A DNA stretch of 64,000 nt from Desulfobacteraceae bacterium. Its GTDB lineage: Bacteria; Desulfobacterota; Desulfobacteria; Desulfobacterales; Desulfosalsimonadaceae. A program made the translations under genes and the position numbers. The notes beneath the pieces were generated by a model. The model worked only from the letters and a program-made list of their open reading frames with translations, was not told the origin of the DNA and searched no databases. The stretch spans positions 62,001 to 126,000 of the forward strand of contig JABZFM010000002.1 of NCBI GenBank assembly GCA_014237465.1, given 5' to 3'. Shown piece by piece: positions 8,437-16,975 of this stretch (positions within the stretch are counted from its first letter, which is position 1; every line of letters begins with the position of its first letter).

Positions 8437-9570
8437 ATGACTGACAATGTCGAAGAAAACATCTCCCTCAAATCCGGGTGCAACACGGAATGCCCGGGTT
8501 GCGCGCATAAACACTTAACCCGGGCCCAGAGTCTGGCACAAAAGGAAAAATGGTTAAAAAACAGACTGGCTATTTGGACAACAAAATTTGACCCGATCCG
8601 GACCGTTGATGAAAAATCACGGTGGGGATACCGGGGAAAAGTGTGCCTGTCCACCCAATGGGAAAATGGAAAATGGCATTTCGGGTTAATTAAAAATGAA
8701 ACCGTCATCCCGATTCATGACTGCCCCGTCCACACCCGACAAATTCAGGAGGCAATTTCACTGCTTTCAGCCAGCCTGCCGCCCGCCGTCATTTTCCCTT
8801 TGGCGTATTATGTGCAGACCGGCAGTCAAATAACGCTGGTGGTTAAATCAAAACAGATGCCGGATTTAACATGGCTTGATGATCCCTTGATCAGGGCGTT
8901 AAACCATTTCGGCATCAAAGGACTGTGGGTGCATTTGCATCCCTGCACTGGAAAAAAAGTATTCGCAAAAAATACGTGGCATCTTCTGTATGGATCACCG
9001 CGATCTGTTGATGAAAACCAGTTCATTTACGGACCCAGGTCTTTCCAGCAGCTGATCCCCGCCCTTTATGATCAGGCGCTGTCTTCGGCTGAAACATTTC
9101 TGACACCCGCTGCAGAAGACATTTTCATTGATCTTTACTGCGGCATCGGGGCCGGGCTTGCCAGATGGCAACAGAGATGCGCAACCATTATGGGCGTGGA
9201 ATTAGATGGTGAGGCTGTCGATTGTGCCAGGGAAAATGCACCGAACGTTACAATTTTAAGGGGCAAATGCAGCGATCGCATTCCCCAGTTGATCCAATGG
9301 GCGGATTCACATCCGCCTTACAAAAAGCGCCGGCTTTATGTGAACCCCCCGAGAACCGGGCTGGAGCCTAAAACATTACAATGGATTGCCGCCGATTATA
9401 AACCGGACCGCATGGTTTATCTTTCCTGCAGTGCCGGAACCCTTCAACGGGACCTGGCACATTTTGAAATAAACGGATATCAAATTATCAAGATCACACC
9501 GTATGATTTTTTTCCCCAGACCCTTCATGTGGAAACCATGGTGTTTATTCAACCCAAAAATAAAATTTGA
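8437..9570 (+). CDS. RNA m5U/m5C-type methyltransferase, TrmA/RlmD family
   Basis: 377 residues. The N-terminal cysteines Cys15, Cys19 and Cys22 (GCNTECPGCAHK) fit the [4Fe-4S] site of the RlmCD/RlmD branch. The Rossmann domain shows IDLYCGIGAG, a GVELDGEAVDCAREN acidic loop and NPPRTGL. The catalytic cysteine is Cys331 in SCSAGTLQRDL and the general base is Glu366 in HVETM. The family methylates uracil C5 in tRNA or rRNA. Unlike RlmD, no N-terminal TRAM domain is present, so the target RNA cannot be named. Its TGA stop codon overlaps the first bases of the palindromic element at 9569. Confidence 0.87.
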   Translation: MTDNVEENISLKSGCNTECPGCAHKHLTRAQSLAQKEKWLKNRLAIWTTKFDPIRTVDEKSRWGYRGKVCLSTQWENGKWHFGLIKNETVIPIHDCPVHTRQIQEAISLLSASLPPAVIFPLAYYVQTGSQITLVVKSKQMPDLTWLDDPLIRALNHFGIKGLWVHLHPCTGKKVFAKNTWHLLYGSPRSVDENQFIYGPRSFQQLIPALYDQALSSAETFLTPAAEDIFIDLYCGIGAGLARWQQRCATIMGVELDGEAVDCARENAPNVTILRGKCSDRIPQLIQWADSHPPYKKRRLYVNPPRTGLEPKTLQWIAADYKPDRMVYLSCSAGTLQRDLAHFEINGYQIIKITPYDFFPQTLHVETMVFIQPKNKI

Positions 9571-9710
9571 TGGCGTCGTTAAAAGTCCCATCTACTGCGT
9601 TGTAGCGGTTTTTCAGGCACTCGAGATACGACATGTATAATTTCGAGCCTGAAAAACCACTACGCCTTGCCAATTTTTATGTGAATGGTGAAACTTTTAA
9701 CTTAACCATC
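9569..9710. repeat. MITE-like palindromic element, copy 2
   Basis: About 142 bp, with ends GATGGCGTCGTTAAAAGTC and ACTTTTAACTTAACCATC. The centre is a large hairpin: GCGGTTTTTCAGGC pairs with GCCTGAAAAACCAC. In reverse orientation it matches the copy at 16832-16958 along nearly its whole length. It fills the gap between the methyltransferase and NUDIX genes, which converge; its first two bases are part of the methyltransferase stop codon. It could act as a bidirectional terminator. Confidence 0.8.
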
Positions 9711-9713
9711 CTG

Positions 9714-10307
9714 CTACTTTTTACGAGACCCGCAAATTTTACCGGTTTCTCCATACATAGAAAGCACCAGCCATGTTTTCACGTCGCACTTGATTTGGTC
9801 ATTGCTGCATAATGACCTTGCTTCATCCGGGGAAACAAAAATAGTTTCAATATCCTCAGAGCTGGTATTCCCCTCTTTCGATGCTTCTCCAGTGCATTCC
9901 ACATAAACCATTGAGATGGATTCATCCGTCATGCCGGAAGAAGAATAAATGGGCGGACTGACTTTGTTTATTCGCGTCACTGTCAACCCGGTTTCTTCCT
10001 TGAGTTCTCTTTTAACCGATGTTTCTGCGGTTTCTCCGTTATCCACAAGACCTGCGGGAAATCCGTACTGGTAATCTCCGAGCGGCACCCTGAACTCTTT
10101 AATGATCACCAGTTTCTGGTTTTCAGAGTGATAGGGGACGATGACAACGGCATCCGGTGTTTCAAAATGTCCTGAAACACATTTTGGCGGATCATTGCGA
10201 GATGCAAAGCTCCAGATCTTTTTCCGGTCATTAGTATCCGAATATGTTATTTCAAACATATTCAAATGAAAATAATCGGTAATTTTTTTAACTGATTTTA
10301 TTTTCAC
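9714..10307 (-). CDS. NUDIX hydrolase
   Basis: I place the start at GTG 10307, which gives 197 residues beginning VKIKSVKKITDYFHLN, with GGGAAG a few bases upstream and a 25-bp gap to the preceding gene. An ATG at 10370 is in frame but would overlap the tautomerase gene. The NUDIX box is complete: G-LVDNG-E-TAETSVK-REL-KEETG. The overall layout resembles ADP-sugar pyrophosphatase relatives (a beta-rich N-terminal strand region, then EFRVPLGDYQYGFPAGLV). It cleaves a nucleoside-diphosphate-linked substrate, not identifiable here. It is probably co-transcribed with the tautomerase gene. Confidence 0.88.
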   Translation of the reverse strand: MKIKSVKKITDYFHLNMFEITYSDTNDRKKIWSFASRNDPPKCVSGHFETPDAVVIVPYHSENQKLVIIKEFRVPLGDYQYGFPAGLVDNGETAETSVKRELKEETGLTVTRINKVSPPIYSSSGMTDESISMVYVECTGEASKEGNTSSEDIETIFVSPDEARSLCSNDQIKCDVKTWLVLSMYGETGKICGSRKK

Positions 10308-10332
10308 AGGAACTTCCCGGCATGCATGATTT

Positions 10333-10677
10333 TCAAAACGTCTGCTTATTCCATCCAAACATTTTCCCATTAATATTGGCAAAATCAATGTAGACCCGTT
10401 CTGCTGCAACATCAAGGGAGGTTTCAATAAACTCACAAACCGCTTTGGTATATTCCGAGCATTTGTCCGGCACGAGTCCGATACTTTTAACTTCAACATA
10501 TGCGACCGGCAACGTGTTTTCGTTAAACGTCATTGTTACGCTGTGATACACCGACACCATAATGACCCGTTCCGGTTTGCCCAACAGGCCGGATAAAAAT
10601 ATTGACGCATCTTTGGAAAGCTTTTCAGCACCGGCGTCATCCAGTTTCTGATTGGTTTCAATTTTAAAATACGGCAT
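10333..10677 (-). CDS. MIF-like phenylpyruvate tautomerase-family protein
   Basis: 114 residues, the usual length for this family. The catalytic N-terminal proline is present after Met removal (MPYFKIETN), and the mid-protein VYIDFANINGKMFGWN matches the tautomerase signature region. Trimeric members catalyse keto-enol tautomerisation of phenylpyruvate-like compounds; the physiological substrate in bacteria is generally unknown. A ribosome binding site (GGGAGAAC) sits just before the ATG. It is directly upstream of the NUDIX gene on the same strand. Confidence 0.87.
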   Translation of the reverse strand: MPYFKIETNQKLDDAGAEKLSKDASIFLSGLLGKPERVIMVSVYHSVTMTFNENTLPVAYVEVKSIGLVPDKCSEYTKAVCEFIETSLDVAAERVYIDFANINGKMFGWNKQTF

Positions 10678-10726
10678 ATGTTCTCCCTTGGAAAAATTGT
10701 TTATTCAGATTAAAAAAAATGACTCA

Positions 10727-10900
10727 TTAATTCAAGCTGACATTCAAATAATCCATGTCAAGCAACCCCTCCGCCATAGCCAGCACGTATGCATTTTTTT
10801 TTAACCATTGATTATAACACCGAATAAAAACCGGGTCATGAAACAACATATTTTCACCCAAACAATTTAAATCATTATTAATTCTCCAATACAGATACAT
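10727..10900 (-). CDS. Small protein (57 aa), strong ribosome binding site
   Basis: A 57-codon frame starts at ATG (complement of 10898-10900), preceded by AAAGGAGGG with a three-base gap, one of the best Shine-Dalgarno sequences in the window. The product begins MYLYWRINNDLNCLGENMLF and ends LDMDYLNVSLN. It contains two cysteines and aromatic residues and no signal peptide. It lies 49 bp upstream of the tautomerase gene on the same strand, in a 304-bp stretch that otherwise has no gene. Family not recognised. Confidence 0.5.
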   Translation of the reverse strand: MYLYWRINNDLNCLGENMLFHDPVFIRCYNQWLKKNAYVLAMAEGLLDMDYLNVSLN

Positions 10901-10949
10901 AAACCCTCCTTTTAGATTATGATTAAGATTAAAGATTATTCAAGGCAGA

Positions 10950-10972
10950 GCCAAATATCTCTGACCTGACCC
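10950..10972 (+). repeat. Dispersed 23-nt repeat, copy A
   Basis: GCCAAATATCTCTGACCTGA plus CCC is found exactly here and again at 59500-59522. In both places an AT-rich TTAAGATTAA-type stretch lies 20-40 bases to the left. Both sites are intergenic. Confidence 0.7.
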
Positions 10973-10981
10973 GGATACCCA

Positions 10982-12712
10982 TCACAGATGAATATTAAAC
11001 CGCTTCATTTTCCGCCACAGGGTGGTGCGATCGATGCCCAAGGTTTGTGCGGTTTTTTTGCGGTTTCCCCGATGCTGCTTCAAGGTCTGGATGATCTGTT
11101 CGGTTTCCATGGCATCCTGTGGAGATAAAGCCGTGGAATGGCTGATCCCATTTTTGTGCCAGGATCCGAACCAGTTCTGGATATGGACCGGCAGATGGTG
11201 GAGTTCTATCAATTCTTCCTGGCAGATGATCAGGGCATGCTCCATGATATTTTCCAGTTCTCTGACATTTCCCGGGTAATCATAATTAAGCAACAACTCC
11301 ATGGCATGCTCGCTTATGCCGGGATACTGGTACCCCCTGATGGCACACAGCCTTCTTAGGATATGCTTGATTAAAATCGGGATATCCGGCTGATGGTCTT
11401 TTAAGCTGGGCAGATCAATCCGAAGGACGTTCAAGCGGTAATAAAGGTCTTCTCTGAACTGCTTGTTTTCCACCAGCTTTTCCAACCCTCTGTTGGTAGC
11501 AGAAATGATGCGGACATCCACTTTGATGGTATGGGGACTTCCTAGTTGGTAAAACTCCTTGTCCTCCAGTACCCTGAGCAGCTTTGCCTGCAACCCCAGA
11601 GGGATATCACCGATTTCATCCAGAAGGATGGTACCGCCATTCGCCTCCTGGAACCGGCCGGGCTTGTCTTTGATTGCGCCGGTAAACGCACCTTTGACAT
11701 AACCGAACATTTCAGATTCCAGCAGGTCATTGGGAATGGCCGCGCAGTTGACCTTTACAAAGGGTTGATCCGCCCGCCGGCTGGCTGAATGTATGACCTT
11801 GGCCATGAGATCTTTTCCCGTACCCGTGCTCCCTTCGATGAGGATAGTGGCGTCTGTAACTGCCACAACCGCTGCTTTTTCAAATATTTTCTGCATGGAC
11901 GGATCTTTACCGATCATATCATGGAAAGTATATCGTTTTTTAATGACCCGGTTTAATTGATGGGCAAGGGTCAGATCCCGAATGGTGGCTAACCCCCCGA
12001 CAATTATATCCTTTTCATTTTTCAAGGGAATATAGCTGGCCATAATGGGGATATTTTCTCCTTCAACATTAGTAATCATCCCCTTCCGATTGATCAGGGA
12101 CTGGCCATCGGTCATGGTCTTTGCAAGTAATGATGCACAGATTTTGTCGCTGGCGCCAAAAATCATGGAACAATTTTTACCCAGTACCTGACGACGGTTA
12201 TAGCCGGATATCTTTTCAGCCGCTGTATTGAAAAAAGTGACATGGCCGCCCTTGTTCACTGTAAAAATTCCCATATCAATGCTGTCAAAAATAATTTTCA
12301 GGGTCCGTTCCTGATGTTCCACCCGCTGGATCAGTTCCGACAATGTTGAATGATCCTGCAACACGGTAAAACACCCTTTTATCAACTGTTCAGGACTATA
12401 CACGGGAACCACAAACCGGGTCACCATATGCCTTGTGCCATGGCCGTTGATGATCTCCACATTGGGACATTCCGTTCCCTGGAGCAGCCCGCCCTGGAAG
12501 GGACACCTGCCATGACAGGGTATGGAACAGCATAATTTCTGGCAGGTTTTGTTAGTTACATCTGATTTCTTTACCCCCATGAGCAGCATGGCGCTACGGT
12601 TTAAGGTCACTACCTTCTTATCAGCCGTGACAAACGCACCAATATTAAGATGATCAAAAATCTGGAACCATTTTTTGTACATGGTCCTGAAATCTTTATT
12701 ATCTATAAACAT
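10982..12712 (-). CDS. Sigma54-dependent transcriptional activator with PAS sensor domains
   Basis: I place the start at ATG 12712 ([15 protein letters not shown]), preceded by GGAG, giving 576 residues. Two PAS-like regions occupy the N-terminal half; the first holds a cysteine cluster ([12 protein letters not shown]) that could bind a metal or sense redox. The AAA+ domain has Walker A GSTGTGKD near residue 293, the sigma54-contacting GAFTGA near 340 and [10 protein letters not shown] (Walker B). A Fis-type helix-turn-helix ends the protein ([19 protein letters not shown]). It is transcribed divergently from the Hdr cluster, with a sigma54 promoter and palindromic sites between, so it most likely activates that cluster. 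Confidence 0.95.
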   Translation of the reverse strand: MFIDNKDFRTMYKKWFQIFDHLNIGAFVTADKKVVTLNRSAMLLMGVKKSDVTNKTCQKLCCSIPCHGRCPFQGGLLQGTECPNVEIINGHGTRHMVTRFVVPVYSPEQLIKGCFTVLQDHSTLSELIQRVEHQERTLKIIFDSIDMGIFTVNKGGHVTFFNTAAEKISGYNRRQVLGKNCSMIFGASDKICASLLAKTMTDGQSLINRKGMITNVEGENIPIMASYIPLKNEKDIIVGGLATIRDLTLAHQLNRVIKKRYTFHDMIGKDPSMQKIFEKAAVVAVTDATILIEGSTGTGKDLMAKVIHSASRRADQPFVKVNCAAIPNDLLESEMFGYVKGAFTGAIKDKPGRFQEANGGTILLDEIGDIPLGLQAKLLRVLEDKEFYQLGSPHTIKVDVRIISATNRGLEKLVENKQFREDLYYRLNVLRIDLPSLKDHQPDIPILIKHILRRLCAIRGYQYPGISEHAMELLLNYDYPGNVRELENIMEHALIICQEELIELHHLPVHIQNWFGSWHKNGISHSTALSPQDAMETEQIIQTLKQHRGNRKKTAQTLGIDRTTLWRKMKRFNIHL

Positions 12713-12728
12713 TGATTTTCTCCAGCCT

Positions 12729-12830
12729 GTTGCATGGCGTTGCGTAATTGTTGCGCAACATTGTCTATGGTGCATCATTGATGAATTGGTTTAAATTCAG
12801 AATAATACGATTGTTGCAACCATGCAACAA
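12729..12830. promoter_or_regulatory. Cluster of TTGTTGC palindromes, candidate activator binding sites
   Basis: Two palindromes and one half-site: TGTTGCGCAACA (12749-12760, perfect), TTGTTGC-N6-GCAACAA (12811-12830), and TGTTGCATGG at 12729-12738, which is the reverse complement of bases 12820-12829. The 12811 site is about 100 bases upstream of the predicted sigma54 start point, the usual distance for enhancer-type activator sites. The 12729-12760 sites sit just upstream of the activator's own start codon, suggesting autoregulation. Confidence 0.6.
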
Positions 12831-12902
12831 TTATCAGAGATTGCCAATAGACTTTCTACATAAATTTCGTTTTATCGCCCAAGAACCAGGCCTTGAGAGT
12901 CA

Positions 12903-12919
12903 TGGCACAATTTATGCAT
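12903..12919 (+). promoter_or_regulatory. Sigma54 (-24/-12) promoter of the Hdr cluster
   Basis: TGGCAC at 12903-12908 is followed after five bases by ATGCAT at 12914-12919. The consensus is TGGCAC-N5-TTGCA, so there is one mismatch in the -12 element and correct GG/GC spacing. Transcription would start near 12928-12930, leaving only a few bases before the ATG at 12936. Confidence 0.6.
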
Positions 12920-12935
12920 TTATGATTTGCAAACC

Positions 12936-13364
12936 ATGAAAACGCTTAAAAAAATAATCATTCTCGTAGAGGGCCTGGAAATGCAGGTATTTTTATCCAC
13001 AGTCCTGCAGGAAGTCTTGTTTACCCCTGTTATTGCAGAATATATTGACGATGCCTTTGAAAAAATCATTACACAAAATCCCTTAGTAATCATCATTGAC
13101 ATGATGATGCCAAAAGAGCAGGGAGTTAAAATGTACCGGCAGCTCAAAACCCATGAAAAATTTAAAACCCTTCCGGTGATCATGCTCTCCACCCTTGCCA
13201 AGGAAGCATTCTTTCAATTCCATAATATTGAATATACTTTGCCCCATCATGGGCTCCCAAAACCGGAAGGGTATCTGCCCAAACCACCGGAAGCTGAAGA
13301 GTTAATTCATACTGTCAAAAGAATTATTAAAAACCAGCCAAAAAGGGAAAATAAATGTCTTTAA
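12936..13364 (+). CDS. Atypical response-regulator receiver protein
   Basis: A 142-residue single-domain protein starting at ATG 12936. It has the receiver fold pattern with Asp55 in VIIIDMMMPKEQG, but the usual acidic pair after strand 1 is Glu12-Gly13 (ILVEGLEM) rather than two acidic residues, and the C-terminal half is altered (HHGLPKPEGYLPKP). Magnesium binding and phosphorylation may therefore be weakened. It is the first gene of the Hdr operon and its stop overlaps the next gene's start by ten bases, so translation is likely coupled. No Shine-Dalgarno is evident; with the predicted sigma54 start the mRNA would be nearly leaderless. Confidence 0.85.
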   Translation: MKTLKKIIILVEGLEMQVFLSTVLQEVLFTPVIAEYIDDAFEKIITQNPLVIIIDMMMPKEQGVKMYRQLKTHEKFKTLPVIMLSTLAKEAFFQFHNIEYTLPHHGLPKPEGYLPKPPEAEELIHTVKRIIKNQPKRENKCL

Positions 13365-16300
13365 GAATCGGATGCTATATTTGCCATTGCGGAATTAACA
13401 TTGCTTTTAAAGTGAGAGTAGAAGAAGTGGCTGAATTTGCAAGGAGCCTTGATGACGTTGCGGTGTCACGGGATTACAAATTCATGTGCTCTGATCCGGG
13501 CCAGGAAATGATTGAAAAAGACATTAAGAATTTTGACCTGAACCGTGTGGTGGTCGCTTCCTGTTCACCCAGGCTCCATGAAAAAACCTTCCAGGCTACT
13601 TGCAAACGGGCAGGATTGAATCCTTATATGTTCCAGATGGCATCAGTCAGAGAACAGGTATCCTGGGTTACCCAAAACGAAGACGAAGCCACTCAAAAAG
13701 CCAAAACATTGATGGCCGGTGCCATAAACCGGGTGAAATACCACCATGAACTTGAAACCCGAAAAGTTGAGGTCCATCCGGATGTTCTGGTAGTGGGCGG
13801 CGGTATTGCCGGTATGCAGGCAGCTCTGGATATTGGAAACGCAGGTCATCAAACTTTTCTGGTTGAAAAATCCACCACCATTGGCGGGCATATGCTCCAG
13901 TTTGACAAAACCTTTCCCACGCTGGACTGTGCAGCCTGCATCGGCACCCCTAAAATGGTGGAAGTGGCACAGAATGACCATATTAAATTATTTTCCTATA
14001 GTGAGGTGATAGACGTTTCAGGATACATTGGCAATTATTCAGTCAAAATACTTAAAAAACCCCGTTATATAAAAGAAAGTCTCTGCACTGGCTGCGGTGA
14101 ATGTACAAAAGCATGTCCTGTGATCTCCCCCAGTGAATGGGATGAATCCTTAGGGGATCGCAAGGCGATTTTCAGAGCCTTTCCCCAGGCAGTTCCCATT
14201 ACTTACTGCATTGATAAAAAAGACAGGGCGCCCTGCGTGGGAGCCTGTCCTGCCCATGTAAATGTTCAGGGATATATCCAGCTTATTAAAAAAAAAGAAT
14301 ATATCAAAGCCACCCAATTAATTATGGAAAAAATACCATTGCCCGGTGTACTGGGAAGGGTCTGTCCCCATCCCTGCGAACTGGAATGCCGGCGCCAGGA
14401 ACTGGATAAACCGGTTGCCATCAGAGATCTCAAGCGCTTTGCAGCCGATCAGATGGATATGACCACTCTTGCGATTCCGGATATTGAAGACCAAACCCAA
14501 AAAGTCGCTATTATCGGCTCCGGCCCTGCCGGGCTGACCGTTGCCTATGATCTGAGATTGAAAGGATATCAGGTCACTGTTTTTGAAGCATCTAAAAAGA
14601 CAGGCGGCATGCTAAGGCTTGGAATCCCTGACTACAGGCTGCCACCAGAAATTCTTGATAATGAAATCGGCTATATTCAAAGAATGGGCGTAGATATCCG
14701 GACAAAGACCCGGTTTGGAACAGATATTACGCTTGCAGATCTGAAAAAGTCAGGATTTTCTTCTGTCTTTTTAGGCATTGGTGCCCATGGTGCCATATCT
14801 TTAGGCATCCCTGGGGAAGATCTTGAAGGAGTGATAGATGCAATCCGGTTTTTAAGGGAAGTAAATCTTGGAGATCGCACCTGTCCGGGGAACGAGGTGA
14901 TTGTGATCGGCGGAGGCAATGTAGCCATTGATGCGATCCGCGTGGCAAAACGGACAGGCTCTAAAAAACTGACCCTGGTGTATCGCCGGACAGAAAAAGA
15001 AATGCCGGCATATGAAGATGAAATTCTGGGTGCCAAAGAAGAAGGTATTGAATTTTTATACCTGACCTCCCCTGTAAAGGTGATTGAAAAACAGGGTAAA
15101 GTGGTTGGTCTGCAATGCATTAAGAATAAGCTTGGAGCGCCGGATGCCAGTGGCAGACAACGACCTGAACCGATCAAAGGATCAGAATTTATTATATCCT
15201 GCGATACTATTATTACAGCCATTGGACAGAAAATAAACCTTTTGAACGACCTGACCAACAATGGCCTTGAATGTACTTCCTCAAACAATATCATTTCAGA
15301 CCCTGACACCATGCAAACCAGTATTCTCCATGTGTTTGCCTGTGGTGATGCTGTGACAGGCGCAGCCACCGTTGTTCAGGCCATTGCCGGAGGTCACAGG
15401 GCGGCCAGGGGCATGCACCACTTCCTTGCCGGTCGTGACATGGCAGCGCTTAAAAATATAGATAATTCATTGCAAGACGTTCAAATGCCTCATTACAAGG
15501 ATATCCCGAAAGGCAGCCCCATAAGGAAGCGACAATTATTAACCCATATGGATGCACAACAACGCTCTGCCTGTTTTGATGAAGTGTCAAAAGGACTTTT
15601 ACCTGAACAGGCTATAGAGGAATCCGATCGCTGTCTTAATTGTGGAGAATGCTGTGAATGCTGTGAATGTGTCTCAGTTTGTGAAGCCAATGCCATTGAC
15701 CATACCATGAAAGGAGAGATTGAAGAAATAAAGGTGGGCAGCATTATTCTGGCCACAGGATATGATGTACTTGATCCGGGACCAATAAAACAATTCGGTT
15801 ATGGCACCTACCCCAATGTATACACCAGTCTCGAATTTGAGCGTATCAGCAATGCCACAGGCCCTACCGGAGGAGAAATCCTGATCCGGGACAATTCCCT
15901 TGCATTTACCCGAGAACCCGAAAGCGTGGCCCTGCTTCACTGCATTGGCAGCCGGGATGTGAACTACCACGAATACTGCTCCAGAGTCTGTTGCATGTAT
16001 GCCTTAAAGTATTCCCACCTGATCAAGGAAAAAACCGGACATGATACCAAAGTATATGATTTTTATATTGATATGCGCTGCTTTGGTGAAGGGTATGAAG
16101 AATTTTACCGAAGATGTCAGGAAGAAGGCACCCATTTTATCCGGGGCAAGGCTTCAGAAATTACCCATGTGGCCCAAACCCCGGAAGAGCAGGATAAACT
16201 CATTGTCCTTGCGGAAGACACTCTTTTGGGAATGCCGGTTCGCATTCCTGTTGACATGGTGGTTTTATGCGTGGCCATGCAGGCAAGAGAAGATGCCCTG

Positions 16301-16765
16301 GATGTAGGAAGAATCTTTGGAGTGAATCTGGGTGCGGATGGTTTTTTCTTGGAAGAGCACCCCAAACTGGGGCCTTTGAACACGGCAACTGATGGTGTGT
16401 TTATTGCCGGCGCCTGCCAGTCTCCAAAAGATATACCGGATACGGTTGCCCAGGCCTCTGGCGCTGCTGCCAAAGCTCTGTCTCTCGCTACCCGCGGGCA
16501 GGTTCTGGTGCCATCCACCATTTCCTGGATTGATCCTGACATCTGTGCCGGATGCCAGATATGTATCGATCTGTGCCCCTATACAGCCATTGAATTTGAT
16601 CATAGAAGGCAGATTTCTGTCATCAATGAAGCAGTTTGTAAGGGATGTGGAAGCTGTTCCGGTTTCTGTCCCAGTGGTGCCGCCCAGGTCAGACATTTTC
16701 AGAAAAAACAAATTTTTGCGGAATTTGAGGGCATCATGGATGCCGTCAATACGGTCGGCATATAA
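13355..16765 (+). CDS. hdrL: HdrA-like flavoprotein fused to a GltD/NfnB-like NAD(P)H module (HdrL type)
   Basis: 1136 residues. The order is: an HdrA N-terminal domain (1-140), the FAD-binding HdrA core beginning VLVVGGGIAGMQAALD (about 144), a ferredoxin segment (CTGCGECTKACP), then a complete GltD-like insertion (about 290-700) with its own cysteine motif (CVGACPAHVNVQGY), FAD motif IIGSGPAGLTVAYDL and NAD(P)-motif VIGGGNVAIDA, then the rest of HdrA (CSRVCCMYALKYSHL) and two C-terminal [4Fe-4S] motifs (CAGCQICIDLCP, CKGCGSCSGFCP). HdrA flavin bifurcates electrons; the GltD-like part would exchange electrons with NAD(P)H. Similar fusions (HdrL) are known in sulfate reducers. Exact partners here are inferred from the neighbouring hdr and mvhD genes. 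Confidence 0.93.
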   Translation: MSLRIGCYICHCGINIAFKVRVEEVAEFARSLDDVAVSRDYKFMCSDPGQEMIEKDIKNFDLNRVVVASCSPRLHEKTFQATCKRAGLNPYMFQMASVREQVSWVTQNEDEATQKAKTLMAGAINRVKYHHELETRKVEVHPDVLVVGGGIAGMQAALDIGNAGHQTFLVEKSTTIGGHMLQFDKTFPTLDCAACIGTPKMVEVAQNDHIKLFSYSEVIDVSGYIGNYSVKILKKPRYIKESLCTGCGECTKACPVISPSEWDESLGDRKAIFRAFPQAVPITYCIDKKDRAPCVGACPAHVNVQGYIQLIKKKEYIKATQLIMEKIPLPGVLGRVCPHPCELECRRQELDKPVAIRDLKRFAADQMDMTTLAIPDIEDQTQKVAIIGSGPAGLTVAYDLRLKGYQVTVFEASKKTGGMLRLGIPDYRLPPEILDNEIGYIQRMGVDIRTKTRFGTDITLADLKKSGFSSVFLGIGAHGAISLGIPGEDLEGVIDAIRFLREVNLGDRTCPGNEVIVIGGGNVAIDAIRVAKRTGSKKLTLVYRRTEKEMPAYEDEILGAKEEGIEFLYLTSPVKVIEKQGKVVGLQCIKNKLGAPDASGRQRPEPIKGSEFIISCDTIITAIGQKINLLNDLTNNGLECTSSNNIISDPDTMQTSILHVFACGDAVTGAATVVQAIAGGHRAARGMHHFLAGRDMAALKNIDNSLQDVQMPHYKDIPKGSPIRKRQLLTHMDAQQRSACFDEVSKGLLPEQAIEESDRCLNCGECCECCECVSVCEANAIDHTMKGEIEEIKVGSIILATGYDVLDPGPIKQFGYGTYPNVYTSLEFERISNATGPTGGEILIRDNSLAFTREPESVALLHCIGSRDVNYHEYCSRVCCMYALKYSHLIKEKTGHDTKVYDFYIDMRCFGEGYEEFYRRCQEEGTHFIRGKASEITHVAQTPEEQDKLIVLAEDTLLGMPVRIPVDMVVLCVAMQAREDALDVGRIFGVNLGADGFFLEEHPKLGPLNTATDGVFIAGACQSPKDIPDTVAQASGAAAKALSLATRGQVLVPSTISWIDPDICAGCQICIDLCPYTAIEFDHRRQISVINEAVCKGCGSCSGFCPSGAAQVRHFQKKQIFAEFEGIMDAVNTVGI

Positions 16766-16831
16766 TAAATTATCATTTCCGTTTAACAAATACATAAAGG
16801 TTAATGATAATGAACTCGTATAACATTGCAG

Positions 16832-16958
16832 GATGGCTAAGTAAAAAGTTCCATATACAAGGCGTAGTGGTTTTTCAGACTTGAGATAATACATGTAGTA
16901 TATTGAGAGTCTGAAAAACCGCTACAACGCAGTAGATGGGGCTTTTTACGACGCCATT
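16832..16958. repeat. MITE-like palindromic element, copy 3
   Basis: About 127 bp, ends GATGGCTAAGTAAAAAGTT and GCTTTTTACGACGCCATT. Its centre is a long hairpin (GTAGTGGTTTTTCAGACT pairs with AGTCTGAAAAACCGCTAC). It is the reverse-oriented counterpart of copy 2. It sits inside the Hdr transcription unit, between hdrL and mvhD, where a hairpin this strong could end part of the transcription or protect the upstream mRNA. Confidence 0.8.
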
Positions 16959-16975
16959 AAAAGAAGAGGAAACCC

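Noticed and set aside
10308-10499. N-terminal extension of the NUDIX protein to 10499
   Set aside because: It overlaps the tautomerase gene and adds residues unlike the family; GTG 10307 gives the expected N-terminus.
14677-15369. 230-codon open frame on the minus strand
   Set aside because: It lies entirely inside hdrL on the opposite strand; its composition reflects the hdrL codons and it has no start signals.
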